The notes under the pieces were generated by a model, which saw nothing but the letters and a program-made list of their open reading frames with translations, was not told the DNA's origin and did no database searches. From the NCBI GenBank assembly GCA_900323505.1, contig OOIN01000024.1, forward strand, positions 186,001 through 250,000: a stretch of 64,000 nucleotides of DNA. Direction: 5' to 3'. The DNA comes from Ustilago trichophora. Its lineage: Eukaryota > Basidiomycota > Ustilaginomycetes > Ustilaginales > Ustilaginaceae. Position numbers and translations under genes: made by a program. Shown in pieces: positions 41,307 to 53,667 of this stretch (positions are counted from its first letter, which is position 1; each line of letters opens with the position of its first letter).

Positions 41307-42113
41307 ATTCGCAGTTCTCTTACGACCATACAACAGCTATCCACTCCATTTTTATTTCCCATCCAGCAGTGTACCACCAGATACCATACCACATTTAGCC
41401 ACTCCATCTTTTTTACTCTGCTCGTCCAAATTAGCACCTTTGTTGTTTCCATTTGTTTCCGTTACTTTTGTGTTGTTTGAATCCATACTTTCTTTTTTTC
41501 CACCTTGACGAAATTCGTGTGTGTTGTTTTGTGGTGGTGTGCTGATGTCTCGGGGATGTGATTTGCGGCGGGTTGGTGGGGTTCATGAAACCGTGATTGA
41601 GGGGGGAAGCTTGATGGATGTTGGAGAGGTGAGTGCGCGTCACCTAAGTTGTGTAGACGAGGATTGTGGGGCTTTGATGTGGGTTTGTGGAGTTGATGAT
41701 TGGTTATGTTGAGGCTGTGCAGGCTGTTTGTACCTTGTTCAATGTATTGTAAACCCGACGTTATCAAACAGGCTGATTGTTGAATCCTTCGCTGATAGAT
41801 GTGACAACTTAATGTGGAATTTTATACTCGATAACCCTCCTTCATTTCAACCGACACATATTGTAATTCGGCTGGCTTAAAACTTTTGACCCACCACAGT
41901 TTTATCAGAATCAGAATCATGCATGAAATCAAAGGCGAGAAGCGATGATGATGTGTATAAAGTACAGAGGCGAATACAAATACAAAGAAAAACGAACGAT
42001 ACTTTGTGCGAAACAAAAACAAACTTGACTACTACTATGATCACGACCGGCGCGAACGACACTTTTACGATCTTAATATGTGTGTGTGTGAGAGTGTAAA
42101 TATGTGAAAGCTT
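41307..42113. other. Convergent intergenic region
   Basis: Between the SRPK stop and the stop of the minus-strand serine-rich gene. It is AT-richer than its surroundings with several T runs near 41410 and 41490; no gene is seen. Confidence 0.4.
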
Positions 42114-43418
42114 CTAGTAGTGGCTTGCGAAGGAGTCATCCCACCTATTCTCGTTAAGCAGCGCAGAATGTGATTCAAACGACCAGCCTGCAGAAAAGTC
42201 TTCCGAAGAGGCGATGAATCTGCTACTGCTTTTGCTTGACCTGTTGGCTCGTCTAGCGCCACTGCTGTTGTTGCTGCTGGCGTTCGAGGAGAAGGAAGAG
42301 TACTGAGAGGGTGGCGGACGAAGGAGGCTGCCTCTGTTCTGGGAGTAGGTGGAACGTGAGCTGGATCTTGGAAGTGTTGCCGATCGGAATGGAGAGGCGC
42401 TCTTCGATGCGGAGGAGGAGGAAAAGGGGGATGTAGTGAGGTCCTGAATGATGCTCGAGTATGCTGAGGTTGGAGGGGTGCTATGACGTCTCTGATCAAC
42501 GATGGGGGTTGAGCTGGCGCGGTGAGTCGCGGACAACTCCTTCGCCTTGCGTGCTGTAGGGAGTGATTGCGATCTGGAGGAAGAAGCAGCAGAGGCAGTA
42601 GTGGCGGAGGGAAGAGTTCCCAACGAGACCCAAGAGTTCTTGGTGACCGCCGAGGGCAGGTCTGAGAGCTTCTTACTCAGTGTTTCTGCTTCAAAGTCTC
42701 TCTTGTCCGAATCCACAACAGGAGGAGACATAATACCGGGGGAAGTACAGTTACTCTCCCCGTCATCGTCTGACTCCTGGTTGCGAGACCAGAGAGAACT
42801 GGAATCGTCGCAGAAAGAACTCGAGTCTTCGGTCTCGGTCATGTCCGATGCTACGGACAATGTTGGGCTGGTAGGACTGGCCATGTCGACATCCTCATCC
42901 TCGATCGATTCGATTTGCTCCGCTGTTGGTGGAGCGGCCTTCTCGATTCGGGCAGGGGCTGGCTCCTCCAGGCGCACACTCGCTTCTTCAACCGCATCTT
43001 CGGATTGCGAACAGCGACGAGGCTTCTTGTTATCGTAGTACTCCTCAAAGCGATAGCCGGAGGGACCTTTGCGTCGACGACCGATGGGACGACCTTCCTT
43101 GTCGTAGATCTGATGAACTGGATAGGCATAGGTACCGTTCCAGTAGAGGCCGTGTTCGTCCCACCCGAGCTCCTCAGTTTTCACGGGGACGAAGAGGACA
43201 CTCTTCTCGTACTGCTGTTCGGGGATGGCGCTCGAGTAGTGTGGTGGGGTGTCCGGTGGTGTGATGAGGATGGTAGGCACGACAACGCTGGAAGTGGTTG
43301 TTGACTTGACGAGGTTGGCCGCGTCGATAGTCAAAACGGGCTTGCTGTTTCTAGCCATTGCGGAGCCGGACGAGGATGCCACGGGTTGAGGCATGACTGC
43401 TGCAGCTGCTGAGGCCAT
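42114..43418 (-). CDS. Unrecognised Ser-rich protein with a conserved-looking WxxxGLYWNGTYAYP block
   Basis: 434 residues, single exon, ATG at 43418 (GGCCATGGC context on the minus strand). I do not recognise the family. Residues 70-135 look folded or at least constrained: SVLFVPVKTEELGWDEH, then GLYWNGTYAYPVHQIYDKEG and RRRKGPSGYRFEEYY. The remainder is low complexity: an N-terminal Ala/Ser stretch with ITPPDTPP, an acidic middle (IESIEDEDVDM; ETEDSSSFCDDSSS), and a C-terminal Ser/Arg-rich part with several SP and SRS sites. A basic patch PIGRRRKG might be a nuclear signal. There is no signal peptide or membrane segment. It is likely a regulatory protein; no function is proposed. Confidence 0.75.
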   Translation of the reverse strand: MASAAAAVMPQPVASSSGSAMARNSKPVLTIDAANLVKSTTTSSVVVPTILITPPDTPPHYSSAIPEQQYEKSVLFVPVKTEELGWDEHGLYWNGTYAYPVHQIYDKEGRPIGRRRKGPSGYRFEEYYDNKKPRRCSQSEDAVEEASVRLEEPAPARIEKAAPPTAEQIESIEDEDVDMASPTSPTLSVASDMTETEDSSSFCDDSSSLWSRNQESDDDGESNCTSPGIMSPPVVDSDKRDFEAETLSKKLSDLPSAVTKNSWVSLGTLPSATTASAASSSRSQSLPTARKAKELSATHRASSTPIVDQRRHSTPPTSAYSSIIQDLTTSPFSSSSASKSASPFRSATLPRSSSRSTYSQNRGSLLRPPPSQYSSFSSNASSNNSSGARRANRSSKSSSRFIASSEDFSAGWSFESHSALLNENRWDDSFASHY

Positions 43419-46400
43419 GGTGATCGATAAGAGTTGGTGTAGGTTGAAAGTGACGTGATGTGATGGGTGAAAGATGGTCAGGAGAGGTCGGAATCTGGGC
43501 GTGCTGACGGTTACCGTCAGATGCCTATATGTGCCTCGAGCCTGGTCTGCTGTTTACTTCTGTTGCATACGGCGCTAGAGCGGGTCCGAGCTCAGCGAGT
43601 GATCGTGGGGAAGGAAGTCTAGCTTAGTTCGGTCGCTCGGGCTGGGAGTTGGCCGATGGCGAAGAAAGAAATGATGTTGGGCAGCTGGTTGAAGGTAAGG
43701 ACGAAACTACTAATGCTGGAAGAAAGGCTGTTCTGGAAGCTCGAGGGGTGTAGCGTGCTTCGAATTGCGGCCGAGGTGATCCCTGCAGCCAAGATAGGGT
43801 CCTAGGAGCAGCAGCCAAGGTGGGCGCAGAGAAAAGAGGCGAAGGGCGGGCCAATTGGGTGGAACAAAAGGCAGGGCTGCAAGTGACTACGATGCAGGAG
43901 GTTCGGAATGCAAAATGAAGCTCTGGCTATTGGAGCTACGGGAAGAGGAGGGGCTGAGAAGTGAAATGAAGACAAGGTTGTTAGTTGTCAGGCAAAAGTC
44001 GGATACCGTATGGTTGGAGAGAGGGAAGCAACGGCAAGTAGTAGAGTATAGGATAGTGTTGGTTGTCACAAGATGCTGCAGTAGTAGTAGGGGTTGTTGT
44101 TGTGGTTGCTATGAGAAGGGGAAGGGATCAGGGAAGACCAGATCGGATAGGAGGGAGGAGGAGGGACCTATCAATATACTATCTCGAGGGCGAAGTGGCG
44201 TAGCGTACAATGGCCGTGTGTGCATCCCTGGACAGCTGCAGAAGGGCTGTACATAGTAACTATTCGGCAAGAAGACAGCGTGTCCAACACACTACAGAAA
44301 ACGGAGCTGATGACCCGCACCGACTCGTCCAACAAGGCTTCCGGTACGATGTGCATTGCAGGACCAGTTGACGCCTCGCATGCTAAGATAAAGTAGCAGG
44401 GGCGGACCCCAAAAAATTGGCACCTCTTCATCGCCCTGCGGCCACGATAGACGGGTCTCAGCTGTGACTGACCAACCAACCAACCAAACACCATTTGCGT
44501 GAGCCGTCGGAAAGCAGTTGCACTACACTATCGCAAGCAAGTTTGGCGATGACGAGCATCAAACAGCAATGACAGCTTGCTATCATCGAGAGCCGCGTTT
44601 GCAAAGATGAAAACCCGGCGGGATGATGCCTATTGAGTATAGTCGAACTTCAAGCACAAAGCTTGTCAGTGGTTCGCCGGCTTAAGCCGTAGAGTAGTTA
44701 GTGCTTTGCGGTTTGAGATGCTTGTCAAAGCAAATCGTCGTCTCAGTTTCAGCCTCTTTACGCGCGCGCCCAAGACCACCGAAGCCAGGATCCAAACAAG
44801 GTTAGGTTTGTTTGGTGTTGAAGGTGCTATTCTGTGATAGTGCCGCACACACGTTGACAATCTAGCTGCTTTTTTTTTTTTTTTTTATTAATTATTTTAT
44901 TTAGAGGCTAAACAGCGAGTGATGGCGTTTCCCTAAAACCCTCACTGCTGAAGTGCCCCGAGCATGTGCAGGTTCGATGATGCCCTTGTGCTTTTCATCG
45001 CAGGCCTAAGCGAAACATCAGCTGAAAGCCCTCTCTCGGTGTTCCTGCCTCTCCGCATCACTTTTTCCATAAACCAGCCATAAAACCAGTGCACTACACT
45101 ATATCCCTCTTGATGGCTGTCGGGAGAGCCGCATCGATGCTTCGTTCGTTCTGTTCTGCAAGGGTCGAATCTCTAGAAGTTGACGCCTCTATGCTCTCCA
45201 CACACACACACACACACACACACGCACAGGCGAACCCTGCCGCAGCTTGTCTTGGCTTGCAGCTACCGCAGTCTGGAGAGACACCCCCAAAACAGACCAT
45301 CTTCAAGCATCGGTAGGGGCCCGAATGGTTGTATGTACTCCAGGATCGGACGCACTAACGCCAATAAATGCGACCGTGCCAACCTGCATTAGGCCAACGA
45401 TGTACCGGGCAGGTGCGCTGTAAGAAGTCGTCGGTGCTCCCGAATTCGGGGTGGTTGTGATCAAAAGACAGAGAGAAGACGCATTCAATTTGATTCTCTG
45501 TGGCAGAACGCCTTGTTTTCTCTAATTACGAACAAACACAAACAGGACAAAAAAAAAAAAAAAAGAAAAATTCTCCGCACAGCCCTGTCCCCCAGCGGAG
45601 TTCTGATCTGGCAGATTGCACTGCAGAGCGCTTTTTGGGGTAACTGCACGCCCGGCTGCATCCGACTGAGCGCTTGCGCCATCCACCTCTTTGCTGCTGG
45701 CAATACAACACACCAAGCGCAAGATCACATGGTGTCATGCATCGCAGCAGTACAGTACAGTAAAGTACTGTTCAGTACACCTGTTTACTGTAGTGCAAAT
45801 GCTTCAGAAGTACCCAAGGAGTGATGTTGGAAAAAAGCAAAAACGACCATGGTGACGAATTCACTTCGGGCACAGGGTAAAGCACTAGCTTGGATCTGAG
45901 CCTCGCCAAAGCATCACGTCGATGGAAGACGCGCATTGTACATCCATACCGCTTGTTCTTGTTGCAAGATTCTACCCGAGCTGTCTCTCTCTCTCATTTT
46001 CTGTGAGAAAAACGACGCACCAAATGCTTTGTGCCTGCAGATGTCATGTCCTCTGCTAGTACAATACTGTACTTCCGTGCGGCTGTTTATCTTTCCGCTC
46101 TTGCTTGCTCTGCATCGGCCCCCGATTCGAGATCATCTCAACGCGAGATCAGCGACCTACACCACAAGACTCTAAATACAAAAGCTCTGGCAAGATTGAT
46201 CCAAGAACACCATACACAATCTACATCAGCTGATGGACGAACAGCATCTATGCCATGAATAGCTACATCCGGCAAAAGCAATCCACGACACACAATCGCC
46301 GGGGTCTCGCTTCCACCCAAATGAGAGTTCGGTCAATGATGATGACTTGCACACATCTAGAAGCGAACCTGATGCGATCAGGACGCTCATTTGTTGGATC

Positions 46401-47435
46401 AAGAGGCACTCCGCTGCAGGCACCATCTCAGCCTCACTCAAAAAGGTCACCCCTACGGCCAGAGCGGCTTCTGTGAAAGCGGTCAAAAGACAAAAAGGGC
46501 GACGGGACGGCCTTGGCTGCCAATCACCACCGACAACGACGTCAGAGAGAGAGCGCCAGAGTTTGTCTGTTAACTTTTTATAATGCTTTTACAGTACTGT
46601 ACCTGAAATCGCGCGGGGCAATTACAGCACTACCGTATCATTGCCTGCACAAGAGTTTCGCCAAGAAAACGGCACCTTTTGGAAGCATCCAGCTGAATCC
46701 AACTCAACCCGGAGCTCATCAAAAATGACGGGTCACACCAGTCGAGGTGCAGAGCAGCGAAAAGCTTGTCCCACCGTAGAAGACGGGTTCGCTTAAGATG
46801 TCGCGATCTGCTGTTGTCAAATTTTCGCTGACGATCACGGCAAGCGCACTCATTGACACTTGTGTTCGCTTCCCGGCGTTTGGTACTGACGATTTTTTTT
46901 TTTCAAAATAAATAAATAAAAGGGAATATGCCGTGTATGCAATGCCTCGTCATCTTGCCGCGTCTCGATGTCGTAGGTACGCGAAGAAAAAGTTCTCTTC
47001 CCCATCCTCTGTCCTCCACATATGGTTCCATTCCGCAGGAAACAATGGTTAGACGAAACCTCTTCATCTTTTCCCTGCAGCCATTACTTTCCAGCATTGA
47101 GCTCTACCATGCAGTATCTACGCAACGGACGAGGAACAGATAGCGATCTCGGTTCGATTTTCTTGCTGACCTGACATGTTCTGAAGAAAGCTTTCTCAGC
47201 ACTCTTTTCAATTGGCTTGATCCATTTCATCGACCGCCCCCATTTGACGGTGTCGTCTGTGCAAAGGCGCGCGCGTGGCGTACTAAAGCTTACCCAAACC
47301 CCCCGCCGGACACCGGTTGGCTTTGTGATTCGCCTATCCTCCCCAACCTTTGCTTTTAAGACAGAAGACGGGCTACCAGTGGTTCTGGACGCCATTCCCG
47401 GCCATCGTTTTCCACTCGTCCGCACCGCATGCCAC

Positions 47436-47466
<31 letters not shown>

Positions 47467-48145
47467 AGCGGACCTTGGACTCCACTTTGCTGGTCGAAAG
47501 CAGTACGCCATGTTTCGAGAAAATGAGCCTTGTCGTGATCCCTTCGAACTCGATCGACCAGAGTTGTAGTCGCAAAGTCATTCGATGTCGCTTTGAAGGT
47601 CGACTGCTCGAGTCGCGCAAGAGTCGGCGGACGAAGTATCACAAGAATAACTTTATTTTTCAAGGACTATTCGTCATCATCATCATCATCATCATCATCA
47701 GCATCATTATTGGTGGATCTTATTGCACCGGTCAATCTGACACACATACAAAATATTGTGACTCCCTACTTAATCTGTTCCACTTCTTTTAGGCGAGGCG
47801 AAGCGGGTAAGCCGACCCCTGGAATCTCTTGAGTCGCCTTGGCTTCACAAAATCGTGAGCTCGAGTGTCTTTTTTCATGTCATCTAACTCCTTGATTCCT
47901 TGCCAGTTCGGTACCGAGGTCGATGTCAAGCCACCAAAAGCTCGTTGTACATAAGCTCTTCTGACATTGATCACTCACCCTCACCCAAACACCAGCCCAC
48001 GCACAACCGCTACAATACACGTCGTACTCGTCAAACCACGCAGAATCAGAGTGACAGACAGAAATTGATGCTCGATCGAGTGTATTCAACTGCAAAAGTT
48101 ACTGTACATGCTTGCATGGGTGGTATATCAAAGTGTGCGGAGGGG
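43419..48145. other. 4.7-kb gene-poor region
   Basis: No gene is supported; frames are short, overlap on both strands and lack domains. Contents: T17 (44870-44886), (CA)n (about 45200-45222), A16 (45549-45564), T11 (46893-46903), GA run (about 47439-47466), (CAT)n (about 47674-47703), and GTAC-core palindromes (45749-45800, 46059-46074, 46590-46603, 48098-48108). It spans the promoter of the serine-rich gene and the 3' flank of the BRCT gene. Confidence 0.4.
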
Positions 48146-51100
48146 CTATACGAGGACAGTAGCACGCTGTGACGAGAGCACAGATTTGACTCTCGCGCGA
48201 TACGACTCCAACAGTGCCTCTTCACCATCGCCATCATTATCGCCCTCGTTGTGTGCTTTCTCCGGGTCGTTCTTGTATGTGCTTTTTGCAGCCGAGAATG
48301 GGTTTTCGTCGCCCTCTGCTGATGTGTCGTCTTGATCATGGAGCGAGGTAGCCGCGAGTCGAGAGACGAGGAGTGAGCGCGAGCTGACACGTCTCCTCAA
48401 TGGGCTAGGGACGGCAGGTGCATGAGCTAAGAGCTTCTTTCGTGCCACCTCTACGTCCTTGAGCATCTCCTTAGGCACTGCATCCAACAAATTTCAGGAG
48501 GATCAAGTCAGTGTACCGTCCCACAACATGCAAGCAACGAGGGCCAAAAGATACAGCAAACAAAGGTCGAACAAAAGACAGGGAGAGGAAGCTCACAGAA
48601 AGCTGAATAAAGCGACCAAGGTGTGCTTTAGGTGGTTGCAGAGAAACAGGCTCTACTCACGCTCCCGAATCGAGGTGGCTGATGAAGGGGCTTGCTTGGG
48701 TCCCATCGATGTGCGTCTCTTCTGCAATTGCACAATCATCGACAACAATAAATTTTTTTGGTCAGCTTGTTCTCCCCGTCCTATCAATGTTATCCTGCTT
48801 TTTTGCACGTGCACTTACAGTGGCAAAGATAGCCTGCTTCCCGACTTCTACGAGATATGGCGTCTCATCGGCCTTCTTACCCTGATCGAGACACGCCACT
48901 ACCCAGCTGATCCCCACGACGTGCGGTTTAGGATCCTCCAATGCTCGGTAGGTATGCAGCGTACTAGGTCTTCCGCTCTTGTATACGATGTGGGTCAGCT
49001 TGCGTTCTCCGAAACGAACCAGTACTTTGGCACCAGCATTCTTGAGCATCTCGACCCAGCACGCCGATGCGTCTTCTCCGTCCTGATCGCGCACGTCGAC
49101 GAGCACGGTCAACCCGCGCAAGAAGCGTGCCTTCTTGACTGTGGAAGTGTCGCCTTCAGAGGCACTGGCGTTGCCAGAGATACCTAGACTGGTGGAAAGG
49201 TTGCCGATCGAACGGTCGCCTTCTGATGCGGTGTACAGTGAGCGCCGACGTGCCGCTTTGGCTGCTTTCTTTGTTTCTGTGCTCTCGGCTGCTGAAAGTT
49301 CTGCTGTCGTTGTGGTGGACCCAGATGGGCGGGATGCGCTCTTGCTCGTGGAACCGGAGGCGGGTCTGGCGAGCTCGGCCTCCTTCCTCTGCAAAGGTGG
49401 TGGCATACCACTGGACAAGATCGATGACATCGACTTGCGCTTGGCCGCCTTCAACTCGGCCTGCCTCTTTGCCTCAACTACACGGGCTTCCTCCTCCTCC
49501 TGCGCGGCTTGCTCTTCAGATCTAGAATGATCCAACGACATGTCGAGGCTGGACGTGCGTGAGCCTGCCACAAGCGGCTTCGAGGGCCTTCCACTGAGCT
49601 CGCTGTATCCCGGCAATCGAGGAGCACCGAACGACATCATAGACTTGCTAGAGGCAAGCGAAGGGTTGAGTGCTGATCTCAGATCCGAGCTCGACTCTCT
49701 CGACTTGGCCAGCGCAGAGACACGGCCAGAGGGACGCTTGAAGACGCTGCTATCTCCGCTTTGATCGGCGGTCGATCGCGCGCTAAAGGAAGAATCACCA
49801 CCGCTGATTGACGTCTTGGCCCGGAAGATCTGTGTACGGCTCGAGGGCAAGCTGGATAGACGAGCAGTACCGAGCTCGCGTTTCATTGTTGAATCACCAC
49901 TGTCTCCCTTCTTCTTGCTGGAGGCGACACTGGGTGGGCTGCTGGTTTTGGCCTTGAGCTTGGCTAGCGATGCCTCGAGATTTGCAAGCGCGTCGGATGT
50001 TTCCGAGGAGAGGGTATGCTTGACATCGAGCGTCGACGGGGTGCGAGACTCGCTTGGCCTTTTGGTGCTCGAAGAGGACGATGAAGAGGAATTCGAATCG
50101 GACGAAGAGGGCGTCTGATCTGTTTTAGCGACGGTGGCTACCCCTTTTTTCGGAGCGGGTCCCTTGACAAGCCTAATCTCATCTACAGTATTCGAACCTG
50201 AATCATCCCATCCATCATCATCATCTTCTTCATCGTCACGGGCAGTGTTGTGACGGAAGATACCGCGTTGAGCCTTGCCTGGCGATGGTTTGAGCTCGAG
50301 AAGGTTGATGGGTTTGCGATCGGGTCGGTCAGGAGAAGAGATGATGAACTCGGACTTGGGCTGGAAACGCTTTACTGGCGAGTGTCTTGGTTCACCCAAC
50401 GCGGCGAGACTGTTGCTCTCGGCAATATCGACATGGAATGGATTGCGTTTGACAGAGGCTCCCGTGGCGATATCGGATGTGCCGAAAAGGAGTCGATGGC
50501 TCGAGTCTCTGCTGCTTCCGACTGTCTTGATGTCTGCAGTTGATTGTTGAGATGGCTTTGTTGGGGCAGTAGTGGTAGCAAACGGCACCGGCATCTTCTG
50601 ATCAGCTGATGCTGAGGTTTGAGATGGTACAGCCGCAGCTTGTGACGATGTTCGAGCGGTGGGGGTGGGTCCGTGCAATCGAGAAGCACGAGGAAGTGTC
50701 GCTAGTGGCTTGACTGGGCTTGCACCAGCCCTTGTCTGCTCAGTTCGAGCAGAGGGCGAATTCTCCTTGCGACTAGCGAGAAGCGTGTTTGATGTAGTGC
50801 TGCTCTTCAAGGTGGTAGATGTCTTTGAGCGAGGCAGACCGACATCTGCCGAAGGTGAAGTGGAAGCCTGTCTCGGAGCTGCAATTCTCCTGCGCCGAGT
50901 GGGTACGTCTGGGATGCTATTCTCCAGCTCAAACTCAAAGTCGTCGAAGCGTCCCTTTTTAGGGCTCTGCATACAAGGTGCCATGCTGACATCGGGCGAA
51001 CCAACGTCGAACGACTCGATCTGGGCAGCTTGGCTTGCGCGAGCCTTGCGTGGTGAAGAGCTTTGTGGCGGTGACGAGGAAGCGGATTGGCATTGTTCCG

Positions 51101-51242
51101 AGAGTCTCGAGGTTGAGGAGAGTGGTGCGAAATCCATGGCGTCCGAGATGCGCGCCATGGAGCGGGTCTGACGCATAGGCTGCTCAAGCATGCTAGTGCG
51201 GAACGTGGTAGCTCGTCGCTTTTGTGGTGATGTTGCGGACAT
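48146..51242 (-). CDS. Microcephalin-like single-BRCT protein, three exons
   Basis: Exons on the minus strand: 48819-51242, 48661-48721 and 48146-48477, with introns of 97 and 183 nt (donors GTAAGT and GTGAGT, acceptors TTGCAG and ATGCAG). The joined product is 938 residues from the ATG at 51242. Residues 1-700 are disordered, rich in Ser, with many SP/TP and SQ sites. One BRCT domain lies at about 705-800: LRGLTVLVDVRDQDG, then KNAGAKVLVRFGERKLTHIV and VVGISWVVACLDQGKK. After it the splice yields AIFAT-KRRTSMGPKQAP, resembling the basic KKRKCMQPK-like stretch that follows BRCT1 of vertebrate microcephalin (MCPH1). Family members act in chromosome condensation and the DNA-damage response. It diverges from HFI1. 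Other single-BRCT proteins are possible, but the BRCT plus basic-motif order favours MCPH1. Confidence 0.75.
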
Positions 51243-53667
51243 TGTGACTGATGGCGCGCGATGGCGAGCGGGTATAGGTGGAAGAGTTAACAGCCTCGAC
51301 GAGACGATAGAGGACAAGGGACTGTGACAAAAGCTGGTGGTGCTTCTATGCGACCGATGTCTGCGCTACCTGACTGAGCATCCAGTTGCTGGAGCGCATC
51401 TGCTGTGAAGCGTCGAAGAATGCACCAAGAGAAGGCCGACGTAAGCTGGAAAGTCACCGATGAAGAGGCCACAACTTGAGATGGTGGAGTGCAACGATGG
51501 GCAGCGAGATGAAGGCGGTGTGCAAGTGCGAGATTTACTGTAGTTGAGGGCTGCTCCTTCACAAATGATGTGAGCTGCGCACACTGAGATTCATGGTTGT
51601 GTGGGGATCGACGGTGCGTAGATTTGACTGCGTGTGTGCTGTGTATGTACTATATGTGTGACAGAAACAAAAACAGGCTCCGTAGCTCGAATCCAAAATT
51701 CAGCACAGCAGCCCACAGAATTTCTCTACGCGTAGCTCGCCTGCAAGGGAAAGTGTTGTTCTTTGTGACACTTGGACTTGTGGCGCGAAGGGTATCACGT
51801 GACTAAAAAGCTATTTCGAAGCGAAAGCTGCCCCTTTGCCACTTTCACTTACATCAACTCTGCAAAGTTTTAGAGCTGCGCAGCCATTACGGGCTGTCAC
51901 TATCGATGGCCCCAGCAGCTACTCTCCGTTGCGACTTGTTGATGACGTATCGAAGGCGAAGATGGAGTAGACAAAGGGTTGAGCGTCGCTTCAATTGTCT
52001 TCAGAAATCTCACTCTTTGCTGTTAGAGTGATTTGCAACCCGATCCGAGATCCGGGCTGTTTCGGTGAATTTCTCGAGCAAAGCCCAAAGGTTCCGTCCC
52101 ACGCGACTGCATACCCGAATCCCGGGCTATGCCCGGCTACTTGGCAGAAGCTTGATGGCTCAAAATCTGCCTTTGTTGTTGACAGAGACGATCATGAGCA
52201 TGATCCCAAGAGCTAGTACGCCCAAACAGAGCCTCAGGGGCGACAGACATGGCATGGAAGCATGGGGTTGAGGTTCGATGCGCTGAAGAATGTAGTCAGG
52301 GTCTGAGGATTCTCGTACGTGATGGTTTCCGATTCGGATTTTACCGAAGAATCGAATCCATCCAGCTATCACGCTTCTCTAATGGTCTATGGGTGTGTTC
52401 TTGAGTCAGAAGAGCCTCTTCCCGGGCGGGCACACAAGGACACAGTCTAGAGAGTATGGGCGGATGGATGTGTCGAATCCCAGATGAACGACGGTCAGAA
52501 CATTCTCCTTGCAGCCAAATTTCACAGGGTGACCGAGATGCACGCGCGCAACGATTCTCGCAACATTGCTACTTGCTCCATCCGCACCAGTATCCTCCTT
52601 CTGTCAGATATTTGAAGTGCAAAACATTGGACTGAACTACAAGCACACGCAATGTCAAGGTGACGGGATGCTCCTGAGACTGATATGGGACTCTTCTCTC
52701 GAGGGTTGGACCAAGGAAAGACGCGAAGCATGCAGCGTGCGAGCGAGGAGCGAACATGCAAGCCCGAGTCTTATTCCGGCCGCAACGGTGCACGAATTTT
52801 ACCATCGAGAAATGTCACCGCTGCCGCTGCTGCTGCTGCTGCTGCTGCTTCTGCTGTTGTAGCAAACCCTCAAATCTGAATGACCGGCCGAATGTACCGG
52901 ATGCTCGTTCAATTGAATGGTTGGATGGCTGGATTTTTGATTTTTGGCTAGGCGCTCTTCCAGCGGGAGTGTAATGCATCCTGCTACTGTATCCGCCCGA
53001 CAGAGCGTGGGAGCGTTACGCATGCTACAGTCTGGATGGATTCATGAGCTGCATTGCATCTGGTGGTGGATGGATACCCTTCCCTCTTGTCCCAAGCTAG
53101 GCGTCGATATCAACGACGAGCTCACACATTCGCATTCGCATCCATCTGGTTCTGACCGACCGCGACAATTTGGCAAAGTACCCCCATCCGCCTGGTGCAG
53201 CTCGTGTTCGCTTCTGCCTGCATCGCCATCCACCCTCTCTCCCTCACCTGCATCCACCTCTTCCACCTCGACCAGGGTTCTAATCTCACCAACACCACCC
53301 AGCATCGCTCTTGCTGCACCATCACCTTCTCAATACAGCTTGCTTCATCTATCAGTCGACCCACCTTCATTTGCCCTGCTTGCTCGCCGGATTCCAACAC
53401 CCAGAGCTCTCGGGATCCGACATCCATTTCGCCCTCTGCTGCGCCAATACTAGCTTTCCCGGTCTTTGAAACTCTCAATCCTCAAACTCATATCAGCCCG
53501 TTCCTCATACGGCCATCCAGCATCCACCTCTGCTGCTCTCAGCATCTCACTCGCAATCCTCGCAAGCGACCTTTCCCCAAACCTCCTCGTAGTGCAGTCA
53601 TTGCCACCTCGAAGCTTCAGCATACCTCCATCGGGTCCAGCGTCGCACCCAGCAAAAGCGCGCAATC
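51243..53667. other. 2.4-kb divergent intergenic region, BRCT gene / HFI1
   Basis: No gene is supported. It contains a (CTG)n run (about 52821-52857). From about 53100 it becomes pyrimidine-rich on the plus strand, up to the HFI1 ATG, like the leader ahead of the SRPK gene. Frames in 53042-53692 are open on both strands and low complexity. Confidence 0.4.
52821..52857. repeat. (CTG)n trinucleotide repeat
   Basis: About twelve CTG/CTT-type units in non-coding DNA between the BRCT gene and HFI1. Confidence 0.9.

Noticed and set aside
47084..47792. Overlapping frames of 178 (-) and 191 (+) codons
   Set aside because: Both read through GA and CAT microsatellites, giving Arg-Glu, Ser-Leu or poly-Ile runs; no conserved text.
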